In this document: positions 16,646 through 25,613 of the stretch, one piece after another | Numbering within the stretch: position 1 is the stretch's first letter | Layout of the letters: every line of letters begins with the position of its first letter | Assembly (NCBI GenBank): GCA_040414495.1 | Contig: JBEDUI010000158.1 | Location: forward strand, 1 to 43,374 | DNA from: DATAVB01 sp040414495 | GTDB lineage: Bacteria > Actinomycetota > Actinomycetes > Mycobacteriales > QHCD01 | Length of the DNA stretch: 43,374 nt | Direction of reading: 5' to 3' | Notes under the pieces: model-generated | The model's database searches: none | The model's input: the letters and a program-made list of their open reading frames with translations, nothing else | What the model was told of the DNA's origin: nothing | Made by a program: the position numbers and the translations under genes

Positions 16646-16828
16646 TGCGGTCCTTTCTTATTACGCGGCGCTGGTACGCAGCCCGGCCTCATCGTGCTCC
16701 CCGCTGACCGGCGCTGGGAATTGGTACAGACCGGCTTTACAGAGTCCGAACATGACGGTCAACGTCCTCATACTGCGGGCTTCCAGACTCAAGGTTGTCA
16801 GCAACCCGACACAGAAACGGATCTGCAG

Positions 16829-17305
16829 ATGAAGCGACGTTTAGTGCTCACCGGCGTGGCCGCTGTCGTACTCGCCGGAGCAATCGGGGGCGGCGCCGCC
16901 TACGCCTCCAGCTCGTCCTCGCCACAGGTAGCCGGCACGCCGAGCGCCCAGCTGATCCACACCACCAGCTCGGTCACCAGCGACAAGACCCCGAAGAAGG
17001 CGCACCCGCGGCTGGGCCGGGCCCGGCGGATCGTACACGGACAGTTCACGGTCAAGACCAAGGACGGCTTCCGAACCGTACTGACCCAACGGGGCGAGGT
17101 CAGCGCGGTGAGCCCGACCAGCCTGACCGTCACCAGCCCCGACCACTACGCGCATACGTACGCGCTGAGCTCGGCGACCCGCGTACGCAAGGACAAGCAG
17201 AAGTCCACGATCAGCAAGCTGACCAAGGGCGATCACGTCCGCGTCATCACGAGCCCGAAGACCGGTACGAACAACGCCGCCGTCGTCATCGACCATACGA
17301 AATAA
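16829..17305 (+). CDS. Secreted DUF5666-like small protein
   Basis: A 158-residue exported protein. The signal peptide MKRRLVLTGVAAVVLAGAIG ends around AYA-SSSSS. A low-complexity Ser/Lys linker precedes a small beta domain resembling DUF5666: RGEVSAVSPTSLTVTSPD, then TYALSSATRVRKDK and LTKGDHVRVIT. This OB-like fold has no defined activity. The ATG was chosen for the signal peptide; the frame is open far upstream, but that part is antisense to the response regulator. Divergent from the two-component operon, so it may be under its control. Confidence 0.75.
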   Translation: MKRRLVLTGVAAVVLAGAIGGGAAYASSSSSPQVAGTPSAQLIHTTSSVTSDKTPKKAHPRLGRARRIVHGQFTVKTKDGFRTVLTQRGEVSAVSPTSLTVTSPDHYAHTYALSSATRVRKDKQKSTISKLTKGDHVRVITSPKTGTNNAAVVIDHTK

Positions 17306-17370
17306 GTCGGGATTCGGCGGAATTGGCCGGGCGCAACCTCCACCAGAGCGGGATCTGACACGCTGAGACC

Positions 17371-20300
17371 GTGCACTGTTCGCTGCTCGGCCCGCTCGAG
17401 GTACGCCTCGGGGACGGCCCTATCGACGGCCCCGTCGACGGTCTTGTCGAGATCGGCGGGGCCCGGCTACGGGCATTGCTGGCCCGGCTCGCGCTCGAGC
17501 CGGGCCGCATCGTGCCGGTCGAGGCGCTGCTCGATGCGTTGTGGGGCGAGCACCCGCCGGCGGCCGGGGCGAATGCACTGCAGTCGCTGGTGTCCCGGTT
17601 ACGCCGGGCGTTGGGCGATCCGGCCTTAGTCAGCGGGGCCGCGGCCGGTTATCGCCTGGCCGTACAAAGCACCGATGTGGCCGAGTTCGAACGGCGGGCC
17701 AACGCGGGTCGGCAGGCGCTGGCCGCCGGCAACCCGCACCGCGCCTCGCGCGCGTTCGGCGACGCGTTGGCGTTGTGGCGCGGACCAGCGCTGGCCGACC
17801 TCACGGACGCGCCGTTCGCCCCGACCGCAGCCCGCCGGCTGGAGGAGGAACGGCTCGCGGTCCTTGAGGACCAGATCGGCGCGGACCTCGACCTGGGCCG
17901 GCACGCCGAGGTGATCGGCGAGCTGGAAAGGCTGGTCGAAGAGCATCCGTTGCGGGAACGACTGCGCGGTCAGCACATCACGGCGTTGTACCGGCTGGGC
18001 CGGCAGGCCGAGGCGCTGGCCTCGTACGAATCGGCCCGGCAACGCCTCGCCGACGAACTCGGCGTCGACCCTTCGCCCGAGTTGCAGGCCGTCCACGTAA
18101 AGGTATTGCGCGGCGAGCTGACCGCACCGGATTCGTCGCGCCCGCAGACCAACCTGCGCGCGCAGTTCACCAGCTTCGTCGGCCGCGACGAGGAGGTCGC
18201 CGCGATCACCGAGCTGCTGGAGCGGTCGCGGCTGGTGACGTTGGTCGGCCCGGGCGGCGCCGGCAAGACCCGGCTGGCCAGCGAGGTCGGGGCCGGGCTG
18301 CTCGACCGGACGCCGGACGGCGTGTGGATGGTCGAGCTGGCTCCGGTCAACGATCCGAACGACGTGGTGCAGGCCGTGCTGTCAGCGTTGCAGCTGCGCG
18401 AACGCGGGTTGCTCGACACCGGGCCGGATACCCGCGACGCGGTCACCCGGCTCATCGCCGTACTGGCCGACAAGCGGCTGGTGTTGGTGATCGACAACTG
18501 CGAGCACCTGATCGGGCCGGCCGCCGCGCTCGTCGACACGCTGCTGGGCAGCTGCCCGAACCTGCGGATCCTCGCCACCACGCGCGAGCCGCTGGCTATC
18601 ACGGGCGAGGCGCTGCGGCCGGTACCGCCGCTGCTGGATGCGCCGGCCGTACAGCTGTTCGGAGAACGGGCGGTGGCGGCCCGGCCGGACTTCGACCTGG
18701 ACCGGTGGCGCGACGAGGCGAGCGAGATCTGCCAGCGGCTGGACGGCATGCCGCTGGCCATCGAACTGGCGGCGGCGCGGCTGCGGTCGTTGACCCCGCG
18801 CGAGCTGGCCGACCGGCTGGACGACCGCTTCCGGCTGCTGACCGGTGGTAGCCGGACCGCATTGCCCCGGCACCAGACGTTGCGGGCGGTCGTGGACTGG
18901 AGCTGGGACCTGCTGGAGAAGCCGGAACGGCTTCTGGCCCGCCGGCTATCGGTATTTCCCGGCGGCGTCACGCTCACCACGGCCGAGGCGGTCTGCGCCG
19001 ACGACGAGTTGCCGGCCGCCGACGTGGTTGACCTGCTTTCCGCACTGGTGGACAAGTCGTTGCTGCAGGCGGTGGGCGACGGGCGGTACCGGATGCTGGA
19101 AACGATCCGGGCCTACGGCCAGGAGCGGTTGGTCACCGCCGGCGAGCACCTGTCGATCCGGCGGGCCCACGCCGGGTACTTCCTGCGGTTGGCCGAGATG
19201 GCCGAGTCGCACCTGCGCGGTCGCGAGCAGATGACGTGGCTGCGTGGGCTCGATGCCGAGCACGGCAACCTGCTGGCCGCGCTGCGGTTCTACGCCGATA
19301 CCGAGAACGCCGACGGCGCAGTCCGGATGGCCGCGGCGCTGGGCTGGTTCTGGAGCCTGCGTGGATACCGGGCCGAGGCGTCGGCGTGGCTGAACGACGC
19401 GGTCGCGATTCCGGGCGAGGCGTCGCCGCTCGCGCGCGCTCTGGTCCATGCCGATCGGGCCATGATCGCCGGCGGCTCCGGCGACGCGGTCGGGGCGAAA
19501 TGGGCGCTGGGCCGGGCGTTGCGCATTCGGCGCGCCCACCCGGAGATCGTCGATCAGCATCCGTTCGCCGCGCTGATCACCGCGATCGCCACGTTGATCA
19601 TGCGAGAGCGCGCGCCGCTGGTCAAAGACGAGATCGAGAAGCTCCGTTCTCACCGCGATCCGTGGGTTCGGGCCGTGGCGTTGATGATCCAGGGCCATTG
19701 GGCCGAGAACGAGGGCCGGGCCGGCGACGCTGAGCGGGACTTCCAGGTGGCGCTGACCGAATTCCACGAGATCGGAGACCGTTGGGGTCGGGCCGCCACA
19801 CTTGAATCGGTGTGCGGAATCCAGGCTCTGCGGGGCGATCTGCAGGCCGCCCGTTCGGTGCAGTACGAGGCGTTGGGGCTGCTCGATGAGCTGGAGGCGT
19901 ACGAGGACCTGGCCCAGGGGCTGACCGGTCTGGCCAGTTACGAGGCTCGGCTGGGGAACATTCCGGCAGCCCGCCGGGCGGTGGAACGGGCCCGCGATCT
20001 GGCCCGCCGGTTCGCCGAGCCGGAGACCGCGCTGTTCGTCGAGTCTGCCGCCTGCGAGGTGGCCCGTCGGTCCGGTGATCTGGAGGAAGCCCGCCGGCTG
20101 GCCGACAAGCTGCTCGCCGACGCCGAAAACCAAACGCTGTTCCCGTTCGCGTTGCATTCGTTGCTGCTGGCCGCCGCGGCTACGGTCGATGCCGACGTCA
20201 GCCGGGTCGATATTGCGCGGGAGCGGCTACACAAGGCTGTGACCGTCGCCGGCCGATTCGCCGATCGTGGCATTTTGGCCAACGTTGTCGACATCCTCGC

Positions 20301-20514
20301 TATTACCGAACAGACCGCTGGCGAAACCGAACGGGCCGCCACGCTGCTAGGGGTCGCGGTCATGATTCGGGGCCTGCCCGACCTCGGCCATCCAGACGTG
20401 GTGGCCGTGGGCGAGCAGGTCCGCGCGGTGTTGGGTCCGGACGTATTCCAGGCTGCCTACGACGCCGGTGCGGCCATGGAATTCGAGGCAGCGCTGGAAT
20501 TCATCCAGCGTTAG
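17371..20514 (+). CDS. BTAD-domain AfsR/SARP-like regulator with NB-ARC ATPase
   Basis: A 1047-residue transcriptional regulator. The N-terminal OmpR-like winged helix (about 1-95) starts MHCSLLGPLEVRLGDG and includes ANALQSLVSRLRRALGDP. The bacterial transcriptional activator domain follows (about 97-245, ending LGVDPSPELQAVH). The NB-ARC ATPase has Walker A GPGGAGKT (about 293-300) and Walker B LVLVIDNCEH (about 370). TPR-like helices fill the rest. Such proteins activate secondary-metabolism or stress genes. A small tandem repeat encodes DGPIDGPVDGLVE near residue 15-25. GTG 17371 gives the canonical start. It is convergent with, and overlaps by four bases, the ABC permease gene. Confidence 0.9.
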   Translation: MHCSLLGPLEVRLGDGPIDGPVDGLVEIGGARLRALLARLALEPGRIVPVEALLDALWGEHPPAAGANALQSLVSRLRRALGDPALVSGAAAGYRLAVQSTDVAEFERRANAGRQALAAGNPHRASRAFGDALALWRGPALADLTDAPFAPTAARRLEEERLAVLEDQIGADLDLGRHAEVIGELERLVEEHPLRERLRGQHITALYRLGRQAEALASYESARQRLADELGVDPSPELQAVHVKVLRGELTAPDSSRPQTNLRAQFTSFVGRDEEVAAITELLERSRLVTLVGPGGAGKTRLASEVGAGLLDRTPDGVWMVELAPVNDPNDVVQAVLSALQLRERGLLDTGPDTRDAVTRLIAVLADKRLVLVIDNCEHLIGPAAALVDTLLGSCPNLRILATTREPLAITGEALRPVPPLLDAPAVQLFGERAVAARPDFDLDRWRDEASEICQRLDGMPLAIELAAARLRSLTPRELADRLDDRFRLLTGGSRTALPRHQTLRAVVDWSWDLLEKPERLLARRLSVFPGGVTLTTAEAVCADDELPAADVVDLLSALVDKSLLQAVGDGRYRMLETIRAYGQERLVTAGEHLSIRRAHAGYFLRLAEMAESHLRGREQMTWLRGLDAEHGNLLAALRFYADTENADGAVRMAAALGWFWSLRGYRAEASAWLNDAVAIPGEASPLARALVHADRAMIAGGSGDAVGAKWALGRALRIRRAHPEIVDQHPFAALITAIATLIMRERAPLVKDEIEKLRSHRDPWVRAVALMIQGHWAENEGRAGDAERDFQVALTEFHEIGDRWGRAATLESVCGIQALRGDLQAARSVQYEALGLLDELEAYEDLAQGLTGLASYEARLGNIPAARRAVERARDLARRFAEPETALFVESAACEVARRSGDLEEARRLADKLLADAENQTLFPFALHSLLLAAAATVDADVSRVDIARERLHKAVTVAGRFADRGILANVVDILAITEQTAGETERAATLLGVAVMIRGLPDLGHPDVVAVGEQVRAVLGPDVFQAAYDAGAAMEFEAALEFIQR

Positions 20515-21341
20515 GCGCGCCGGCGGTAGGCCCGGATCGCCAGTGACGCGAACACCAGTACGAACCCGGCGGCCCAGGCCACCGTATGCCATACCGGCGC
20601 CGCCACCGGCCCCCCGATCAGCAATCCCCGGACCGAATCCACCAGCTGGGTTATCGGATTCACCTTCACCCAGGCCTGCAGCCAACCGGGCATCGTGCTG
20701 GTTTGGCTGAAGACGTTGCTGCCGAACGTGAGTGGGAACATGAACAGAATTCCCAACCCCTGCACGCTTCCGGGCGTACGGGCCAGCAGGCCGATGAATA
20801 CCGTGACCCAACAGAACGACAGCGCGAACAACAGCACCAACAGACAGGCCGCGGCGGCCGCGAACGGACTGGTGTGAATACGGAAGCCCAGCGCCATACC
20901 GAAAGCCAGAATGACCACCATCGTCACGATGTAGCGGACCACATCCCCGAGCACCGCCCCGATCAGCGGCGCCGAACGGGCAATCGGCAGGCTCCGGAAC
21001 CGATCGAAAACACCCTTGGTGATATCCGTATTCAAATTCACGCCGGTATTCATGGTGGCGAAAACCACGGTCTGGGCCATGATTCCCGGCAGTAGGAACG
21101 GCAGGTAATCGTGCCAGTTCGAGGAAATGGCGCCGCCAAATACGAATACGAACAACAGAATGAAAATAATCGGCTGGAGCGTGACGTCGATCAACTGCTC
21201 CGGGTTGTACCGGATACGGATGATCGTGCGCCAGGCCAGGGTGAGGCTGTGCCGGATCATCGAGGGAACCGCGGTATTACGCCGGCCGGTGTCCACTATG
21301 GATTCCGGTGTGGTGGTGTCGATTTCGGTCGTCGCTGTCAC
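20511..21341 (-). CDS. ABC-2 type permease, DrrB-like
   Basis: A 276-residue ABC-2 membrane subunit with about six helices, including LIDVTLQPIIFILLFVFVFG, MAQTVVFATMNTGVNLNTDI (family signature region), VTMVVILAFGMALGF and a C-terminal AAGFVLVFASLAI. The segment ITKGVFDRFRSLPIARSAPL is the coupling-helix motif seen in daunorubicin-type exporters. It pairs with the ATPase encoded upstream: its ATG overlaps that gene's stop (ATGA). Together they should export a hydrophobic drug or lipid. Confidence 0.9.
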   Translation of the reverse strand: MTATTEIDTTTPESIVDTGRRNTAVPSMIRHSLTLAWRTIIRIRYNPEQLIDVTLQPIIFILLFVFVFGGAISSNWHDYLPFLLPGIMAQTVVFATMNTGVNLNTDITKGVFDRFRSLPIARSAPLIGAVLGDVVRYIVTMVVILAFGMALGFRIHTSPFAAAAACLLVLLFALSFCWVTVFIGLLARTPGSVQGLGILFMFPLTFGSNVFSQTSTMPGWLQAWVKVNPITQLVDSVRGLLIGGPVAAPVWHTVAWAAGFVLVFASLAIRAYRRRA

Positions 21342-22312
21342 GCCGCGCTCCTTTCTTTGTCGTTTCCGCCGTCGTCGGTGCCGTGTCCGGTCAGAGCGAG
21401 GAAGACCTCGCCCAGGCTGGGTCGGCGCAACGCCAATTCGCTGGTGACGATGTGCGCCTCGTCCAGGCGGCGGACCAGGGCCGGCAACATCGCCGGGTCG
21501 GAGACCGGGACGGTCAACAGCGTGCCGTCGCCCTCCCGGGCCGGGGTCGCGCCGACCAGGCCGGACATGATCGCGGCGACCTGCTCGGTCTGGGTCGTAT
21601 CGGCGGCGCGGGCCTCCAGGATCTGCCCGCCGACCGCGGTCTTCAGCTCGTCCGGAGTGCCGTCGGCGATGACGCGACCGTGGTCGATGACCACGATCTC
21701 GCTGGCCAGCCGGTCGGCCTCGTCCATGTACTGCGTGGTCAGCAGGACGGTCACGCCATCGGCCACCAGGCCGCGGACCATGCTCCAGACCTCGCCCTGG
21801 TTGTGCGGGTCCAGGCCGGTCGTCGGCTCGTCGAGGTAGAGCACGCGCGGTCGGCCGACCAGGCTCGCGGCCAGGTCGAGACGGCGCCGCATGCCACCGG
21901 AGTACGTCTTCACCGCGCGCCCGGCGGCATCGGTCAGCTCGAACCGTTCGAGCAGTTCGCGGGCTCGGTGCCGGGCCGCCGGGCGGGACATGTCCAGCAG
22001 CCGACCGATGAGCAGCAGGTTCTCCTGGCCGGTCATCTCCTCATCGACCGCGGCGTACTGCCCGGTCAGGCCGATGAGCGCGCGTACCTTCTGCGGTTCG
22101 CGGACCACGTCGTATCCGCCGACGTAGGCTTGCCCGCCGTCCGGCTGGATCAGCGTGGCCAGGGCGCGGACGGTGGTGGTCTTGCCGGCGCCATTGGGTC
22201 CGAGCAGGCCGAGCACGCTGCCGGTCGGCACGGAGAGGCTGACGCCGTCCAGTGCGGTGGTCTTGCCGAAGCGTTTGATCAGACCCTCGGCATGAATTGC
22301 GTACTGCGACAT
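21338..22312 (-). CDS. ABC transporter ATPase, DrrA-like
   Basis: A 324-residue ATP-binding subunit of the daunorubicin-resistance (DrrA) type. It has Walker A GLLGPNGAGKTTTVRAL, Q-loop GLTGQYAAVDEEMTGQENL, signature YSGGMRRRLDLAASLVG, Walker B RVLYLDEPTTGLD and the H-loop TTQYMDEADRLA. The C-terminal ~80 residues form the regulatory extension usual in DrrA. ATG 22312 has AAGGAG five bases upstream and starts MSQYAIHAEG; the longer frame to 22381 is rejected. First gene of the two-gene exporter operon, divergent from the creatininase-family gene. Confidence 0.92.
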   Translation of the reverse strand: MSQYAIHAEGLIKRFGKTTALDGVSLSVPTGSVLGLLGPNGAGKTTTVRALATLIQPDGGQAYVGGYDVVREPQKVRALIGLTGQYAAVDEEMTGQENLLLIGRLLDMSRPAARHRARELLERFELTDAAGRAVKTYSGGMRRRLDLAASLVGRPRVLYLDEPTTGLDPHNQGEVWSMVRGLVADGVTVLLTTQYMDEADRLASEIVVIDHGRVIADGTPDELKTAVGGQILEARAADTTQTEQVAAIMSGLVGATPAREGDGTLLTVPVSDPAMLPALVRRLDEAHIVTSELALRRPSLGEVFLALTGHGTDDGGNDKERSAA

Positions 22313-22467
22313 CGTGCTCCTTCGGCCGTTACGGATTGGCACGATCGACGATCGACCCGGCCGCTGGCAGCACGCGCACATCCGGCTGGCATCGGGCTGG
22401 CGGCGGCTGTCAGCGGCCCGTTTGGTGCGAGGATGCGGATACGTGTCATTTCGAGGAGGCAGTTCGT

Positions 22468-23199
22468 ATGCGCTGGGATGAGCTCACCCGTGGACAGCTC
22501 ACCGACCTGTTGCCCGAAGCGCTGGTGGTGGTGCCGACGGGGGCCACCGAGCAGCACGGCCCGTATCTGCCGACCGGTACCGATGCCCTGCTGGCCACGA
22601 CGATGGTGGAGCGCGCCGTGGCCGGCTACGAGTTCCCGCGCCAGGTCATCGTCGGGCCGACCGTCTCGATCGGCTCGTCCGACCATCACTTCCCGTTCGG
22701 CGGGACGTTGTCGCTCTCGGCCGAGACGTTCACCGCCGTACTGCTGGATATCGCCCGGTCGGTGGCGACCTGCGGCGGGCGCCGGCTGGTATTCGTCAAC
22801 GGGCACGGCGGCAACCAGGGTCCGTGCGCGACCGCGTCGGCGGCTGCTTCGAACCGGTACGACATCGCGATCGGGTACACCGACTACTGGTCGCTGCTGC
22901 CCGAGGCCGAGCTCACGCCGGAGCAGCAGGGGATTGTGCCCGGGCATGCCGGTGAATTCGAGGCGGCGTTGATGCTCGCGGTCCGGCCGGAACTGGTGGC
23001 CTCCCGCGAGCCACGCGAGCCGGTGACGCCGATCGACAATCCGGCTGGCGTGCAGATTTACAGCGACGCGTATTGGTCGGTGATCAACGGCTTTTCCGAC
23101 GACCCGTCGCGGGCCACGGCCGAGACCGGAAAGGCCTGGGCCGACGCGATCGTGCAGGGCTTACGGGATCGGCTGACCGAGCTGTGCGGGTTGCTCTAG
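22468..23199 (+). CDS. Creatininase-family amidohydrolase
   Basis: A 243-residue cytosolic metalloenzyme of the creatininase family (creatininase, FAPy deformylase, mycofactocin MftE). Metal-binding residues are visible in order: Glu28 and His30 in GATEQHGPYLPTG, Asp39 in TGTDAL, His113 in FVNGHGGNQG and Glu163 in PGHAGEFEAAL. A GAGGAGG ribosome site precedes ATG 22468. No mycofactocin genes are present, so it is not assignable to that pathway. Its stop overlaps the stop of the convergent LLM gene (CTAG). It could act on a cyclic amide related to the neighbouring pyrimidine/hydantoin genes, but this is speculation. Confidence 0.85.
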   Translation: MRWDELTRGQLTDLLPEALVVVPTGATEQHGPYLPTGTDALLATTMVERAVAGYEFPRQVIVGPTVSIGSSDHHFPFGGTLSLSAETFTAVLLDIARSVATCGGRRLVFVNGHGGNQGPCATASAAASNRYDIAIGYTDYWSLLPEAELTPEQQGIVPGHAGEFEAALMLAVRPELVASREPREPVTPIDNPAGVQIYSDAYWSVINGFSDDPSRATAETGKAWADAIVQGLRDRLTELCGLL

Positions 23200-24191
23200 G
23201 CGAGGGCGCCGGCGATTTTGCTGCCGTACGCGGAGAGGGTCTCCTCTTTCGCGTCGTGCATCAGGTAGATCGCGAATTGCGTAACGCCCAACTCCCGTAG
23301 TTCCTGCAACCGGTCGGCGTGCGCCTCGATCGGCCCGACCAGACAGAACCGGTCCACGATCTCGTCCGGCACGAAATCGGTCGACCGGTTGTCGGCCCGG
23401 CCGTGATGCGCATAGTCGTACCCGTGCCGGCCGGCGATGTAGTCGGTCAACTGCCGTGGAACCGGCCCGTCCGTGCCATACCGGGCCACGATGTCGGCGA
23501 CGTGGTTGCCCACCATGCCGCCGAACCAGCGCAACTGGTCGCGCTGGTGCACCAGGTTCGTACCGACATAGGCCGGCGCCGCGACGCAGAACGCCAACGA
23601 ATCCGGGTCCCGGCCCGCCCTCACCGCGGCCGCGCGCACCGAACCAATCGTCCATCGGGCAATGTCCGGGTCCGCCAGTTGCAGGATGAAACCGTCGCTC
23701 TGCTCACCGACCAACGCCAACGCCTTCGGCCCGTACGCGGCCATCCAGATCGGCAACCGGGAATTACGTACCCACGGCAGCCGGACGCGGCCTCCACGCA
23801 GTTCGGCTTCCCGCCCCTCAGCCAGATCCTTCAGCTGCCCCATCGCGGTCCGCAAGGTCGCCAGCGACGCCGGCCGCCGCCCGATCACCCGCAGCGCCGA
23901 GTCACCGCGACCGATCCCGCACACGGTCCGGTTGCCGAACATCTCGTTCAATGTCGCGAACATCGAGGCCAGCACCGTGACATCGCGGGTGAGCGGATTG
24001 GTGACCATCGGCCCGACTGTGATTCCGGACGTGGCCGCGAGAATCTGCGAATAGAGTACGAACGGCTCCTGCCAGAGCACGGTCGAGTCGAACGTCCAGA
24101 CGTGGTTGAATCCGGCGTCGGCGGCGCGCCGGGCCATCTCGATCGTCGCGTGGCCGGGCGGGTCGGGCTGTAGCACGACCCCGAGGTCCAT
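23196..24191 (-). CDS. LLM-class flavin/F420 oxidoreductase in the pyrimidine operon
   Basis: A 331-residue luciferase-like oxidoreductase, probably F420-dependent. Motifs are MDLGVVLQPDPPGHATIEMA, HVWTFDSTVLWQEPFV, the cis-peptide type segment GPMVTNPLTRDVTVLASMFA, VCGIGRGDSALR and PIWMAAYGPKALALVGEQSDG. The ATG at 24191 overlaps the dihydropyrimidinase stop as TGATG, which argues for tight coupling; a GTG six codons upstream is the alternative. Being last gene of a dihydropyrimidine-degrading operon that has no dihydropyrimidine dehydrogenase, it is a candidate for uracil/thymine reduction or another ring redox step. That assignment is inference. Confidence 0.85.
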   Translation of the reverse strand: MDLGVVLQPDPPGHATIEMARRAADAGFNHVWTFDSTVLWQEPFVLYSQILAATSGITVGPMVTNPLTRDVTVLASMFATLNEMFGNRTVCGIGRGDSALRVIGRRPASLATLRTAMGQLKDLAEGREAELRGGRVRLPWVRNSRLPIWMAAYGPKALALVGEQSDGFILQLADPDIARWTIGSVRAAAVRAGRDPDSLAFCVAAPAYVGTNLVHQRDQLRWFGGMVGNHVADIVARYGTDGPVPRQLTDYIAGRHGYDYAHHGRADNRSTDFVPDEIVDRFCLVGPIEAHADRLQELRELGVTQFAIYLMHDAKEETLSAYGSKIAGALA

Positions 24192-25594
24192 CACCGCAGC
24201 ACCTGACACGCCCCGCGCGGCACGAACTGCCCGTACCCCGGCTCACCGTGATAACCGGATTCGTCCAGCACGACCCGGCCGCGGCACAACACGGTCTGCA
24301 CCCGGCCGGTGAGCTGCCGACCTTCGTAGGCCGAATAGTCCACCGACATGTGGTGCGTGCTGGCCGAGAGCGTCTGCGTCGCGGTCGGGTCGTAAATCAC
24401 GATGTCGGCATCCGCGCCGGCCGCGATGTCGCCCTTACGCGGGTAGAGCCCGAACATGCGGGCTGGCGTCGTCGAGGTCACCTCGACCCAGCGCTGTAAC
24501 GTGATCTCGCCGTTCACCACACCCTGGTAAATCAGGTCCATTCGGTGCTCGACCCCGGGAATGCCGTTGGGAATCTTGGAGAAATCGCCGCGACCCATTT
24601 CCTTCTGCTCGACGAAACAGAATGGACAGTGGTCGGTCGAGACGACGGACAAATCGTCGGTACGCAGGCCGTTCCAGAGTCGCGGCGCGTGGTAGGCCGG
24701 CCGGATCGGCGGCGAGCAGACGTATTTCGCGCCCTCGAAATTCGGCTTTTCCAGATCATCATGGGAAAGGAAAAGATATTGCGGGCACGTCTCGGCGAAT
24801 ACGTTCCGGCCCTGGGTCCGGGCCGTCGCCACCGCGGTCAACGCCTCCTCACAGGACAGGTGCACGATATACAGCGGCGCGCCGGCCACACCGGCCAACC
24901 GGATCGCCCGCGAGGTCGCCTCGCCTTCCAGGTCCGGCGGCCGGGTCAAGCCGTGGTAGGCGGGATCGGTCTGGCCGCGACCCAATGCCTGCTCGACCAG
25001 AACGTCGATGGCGATGCCATTCTCGGCGTGCATCATGATCAACGCGCCGTTGTCGGCGGCGCGCTGCATGGCGCGCAGGATTTCCCCGTCGGTGGCGTAG
25101 AAAACACCCGGATAGGCCATGAACAGCTTGAAGCTGGTGATGCCCTCGCCGACCAGACCGTCCATTTCCTTCAGGCTCTGCTGATTGACGTCGGACATGA
25201 TCATGTGAAATCCGTAGTCGATGGCGCACCGGCCATCGGCCTTGCCATGCCAGGTGTCGAGGGTTTCCCGCAGCGACGTGCCCTTTTTCTGTACGGGGAA
25301 ATCGATGATCGTCGTCGTACCGCCCCAGGCCGCGGCCCGGGTGCCGGACTGGAAATCATCGGAGGCAAAAGTGCCGCCGAACGGCATTTCCATATGGGTA
25401 TGCGCGTCAATTCCGCCGGGCAGGACATAACGGTCGGTCGCGTCGATGATCCGGTCACAGCTATCCCGCCAGTACGTGACAATATCGCTGTCCGGAGTGG
25501 CGACAGCGTGGATCTGATCGCCGTCCACCAATACGTCGGCCCGCGTCAAGCCCTGCGCGGAAACCACCCGACCGCCGCTGATCAGACTCCGCAT
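24191..25594 (-). CDS. hydA: Dihydropyrimidinase / D-hydantoinase
   Basis: A 467-residue cyclic amidohydrolase that opens 5,6-dihydrouracil or -thymine to N-carbamoyl-beta-amino acids. The binuclear metal site is complete: His65 and His67 in GGIDAHTHMEM, carboxylated Lys156 in ITSFKLFMAYPG, His189 in MMHAENG, His245 in YIVHLSCEE and Asp321 in STDHCPF. NGIPGVEHRMDLIYQG and the C-terminal GDIAAGADADIVIYDP fit dihydropyrimidinases. It follows the beta-ureidopropionase gene by 19 bases and is coupled to the LLM gene. Hydantoin hydrolysis is the alternative, but the neighbours favour pyrimidines. Confidence 0.93.
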   Translation of the reverse strand: MRSLISGGRVVSAQGLTRADVLVDGDQIHAVATPDSDIVTYWRDSCDRIIDATDRYVLPGGIDAHTHMEMPFGGTFASDDFQSGTRAAAWGGTTTIIDFPVQKKGTSLRETLDTWHGKADGRCAIDYGFHMIMSDVNQQSLKEMDGLVGEGITSFKLFMAYPGVFYATDGEILRAMQRAADNGALIMMHAENGIAIDVLVEQALGRGQTDPAYHGLTRPPDLEGEATSRAIRLAGVAGAPLYIVHLSCEEALTAVATARTQGRNVFAETCPQYLFLSHDDLEKPNFEGAKYVCSPPIRPAYHAPRLWNGLRTDDLSVVSTDHCPFCFVEQKEMGRGDFSKIPNGIPGVEHRMDLIYQGVVNGEITLQRWVEVTSTTPARMFGLYPRKGDIAAGADADIVIYDPTATQTLSASTHHMSVDYSAYEGRQLTGRVQTVLCRGRVVLDESGYHGEPGYGQFVPRGACQVLR

Positions 25595-25613
25595 TCCAGC
25601 CTCCGTCAGGAGA

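Noticed and set aside
16046..16828. Open frame in front of the DUF5666-like gene
   Set aside because: It is antisense to the response regulator; the signal peptide marks the real start at 16829.
21308..22972. 554-codon plus-strand open frame
   Set aside because: It crosses the DrrA gene and the creatininase start in other frames; the true genes explain the region.
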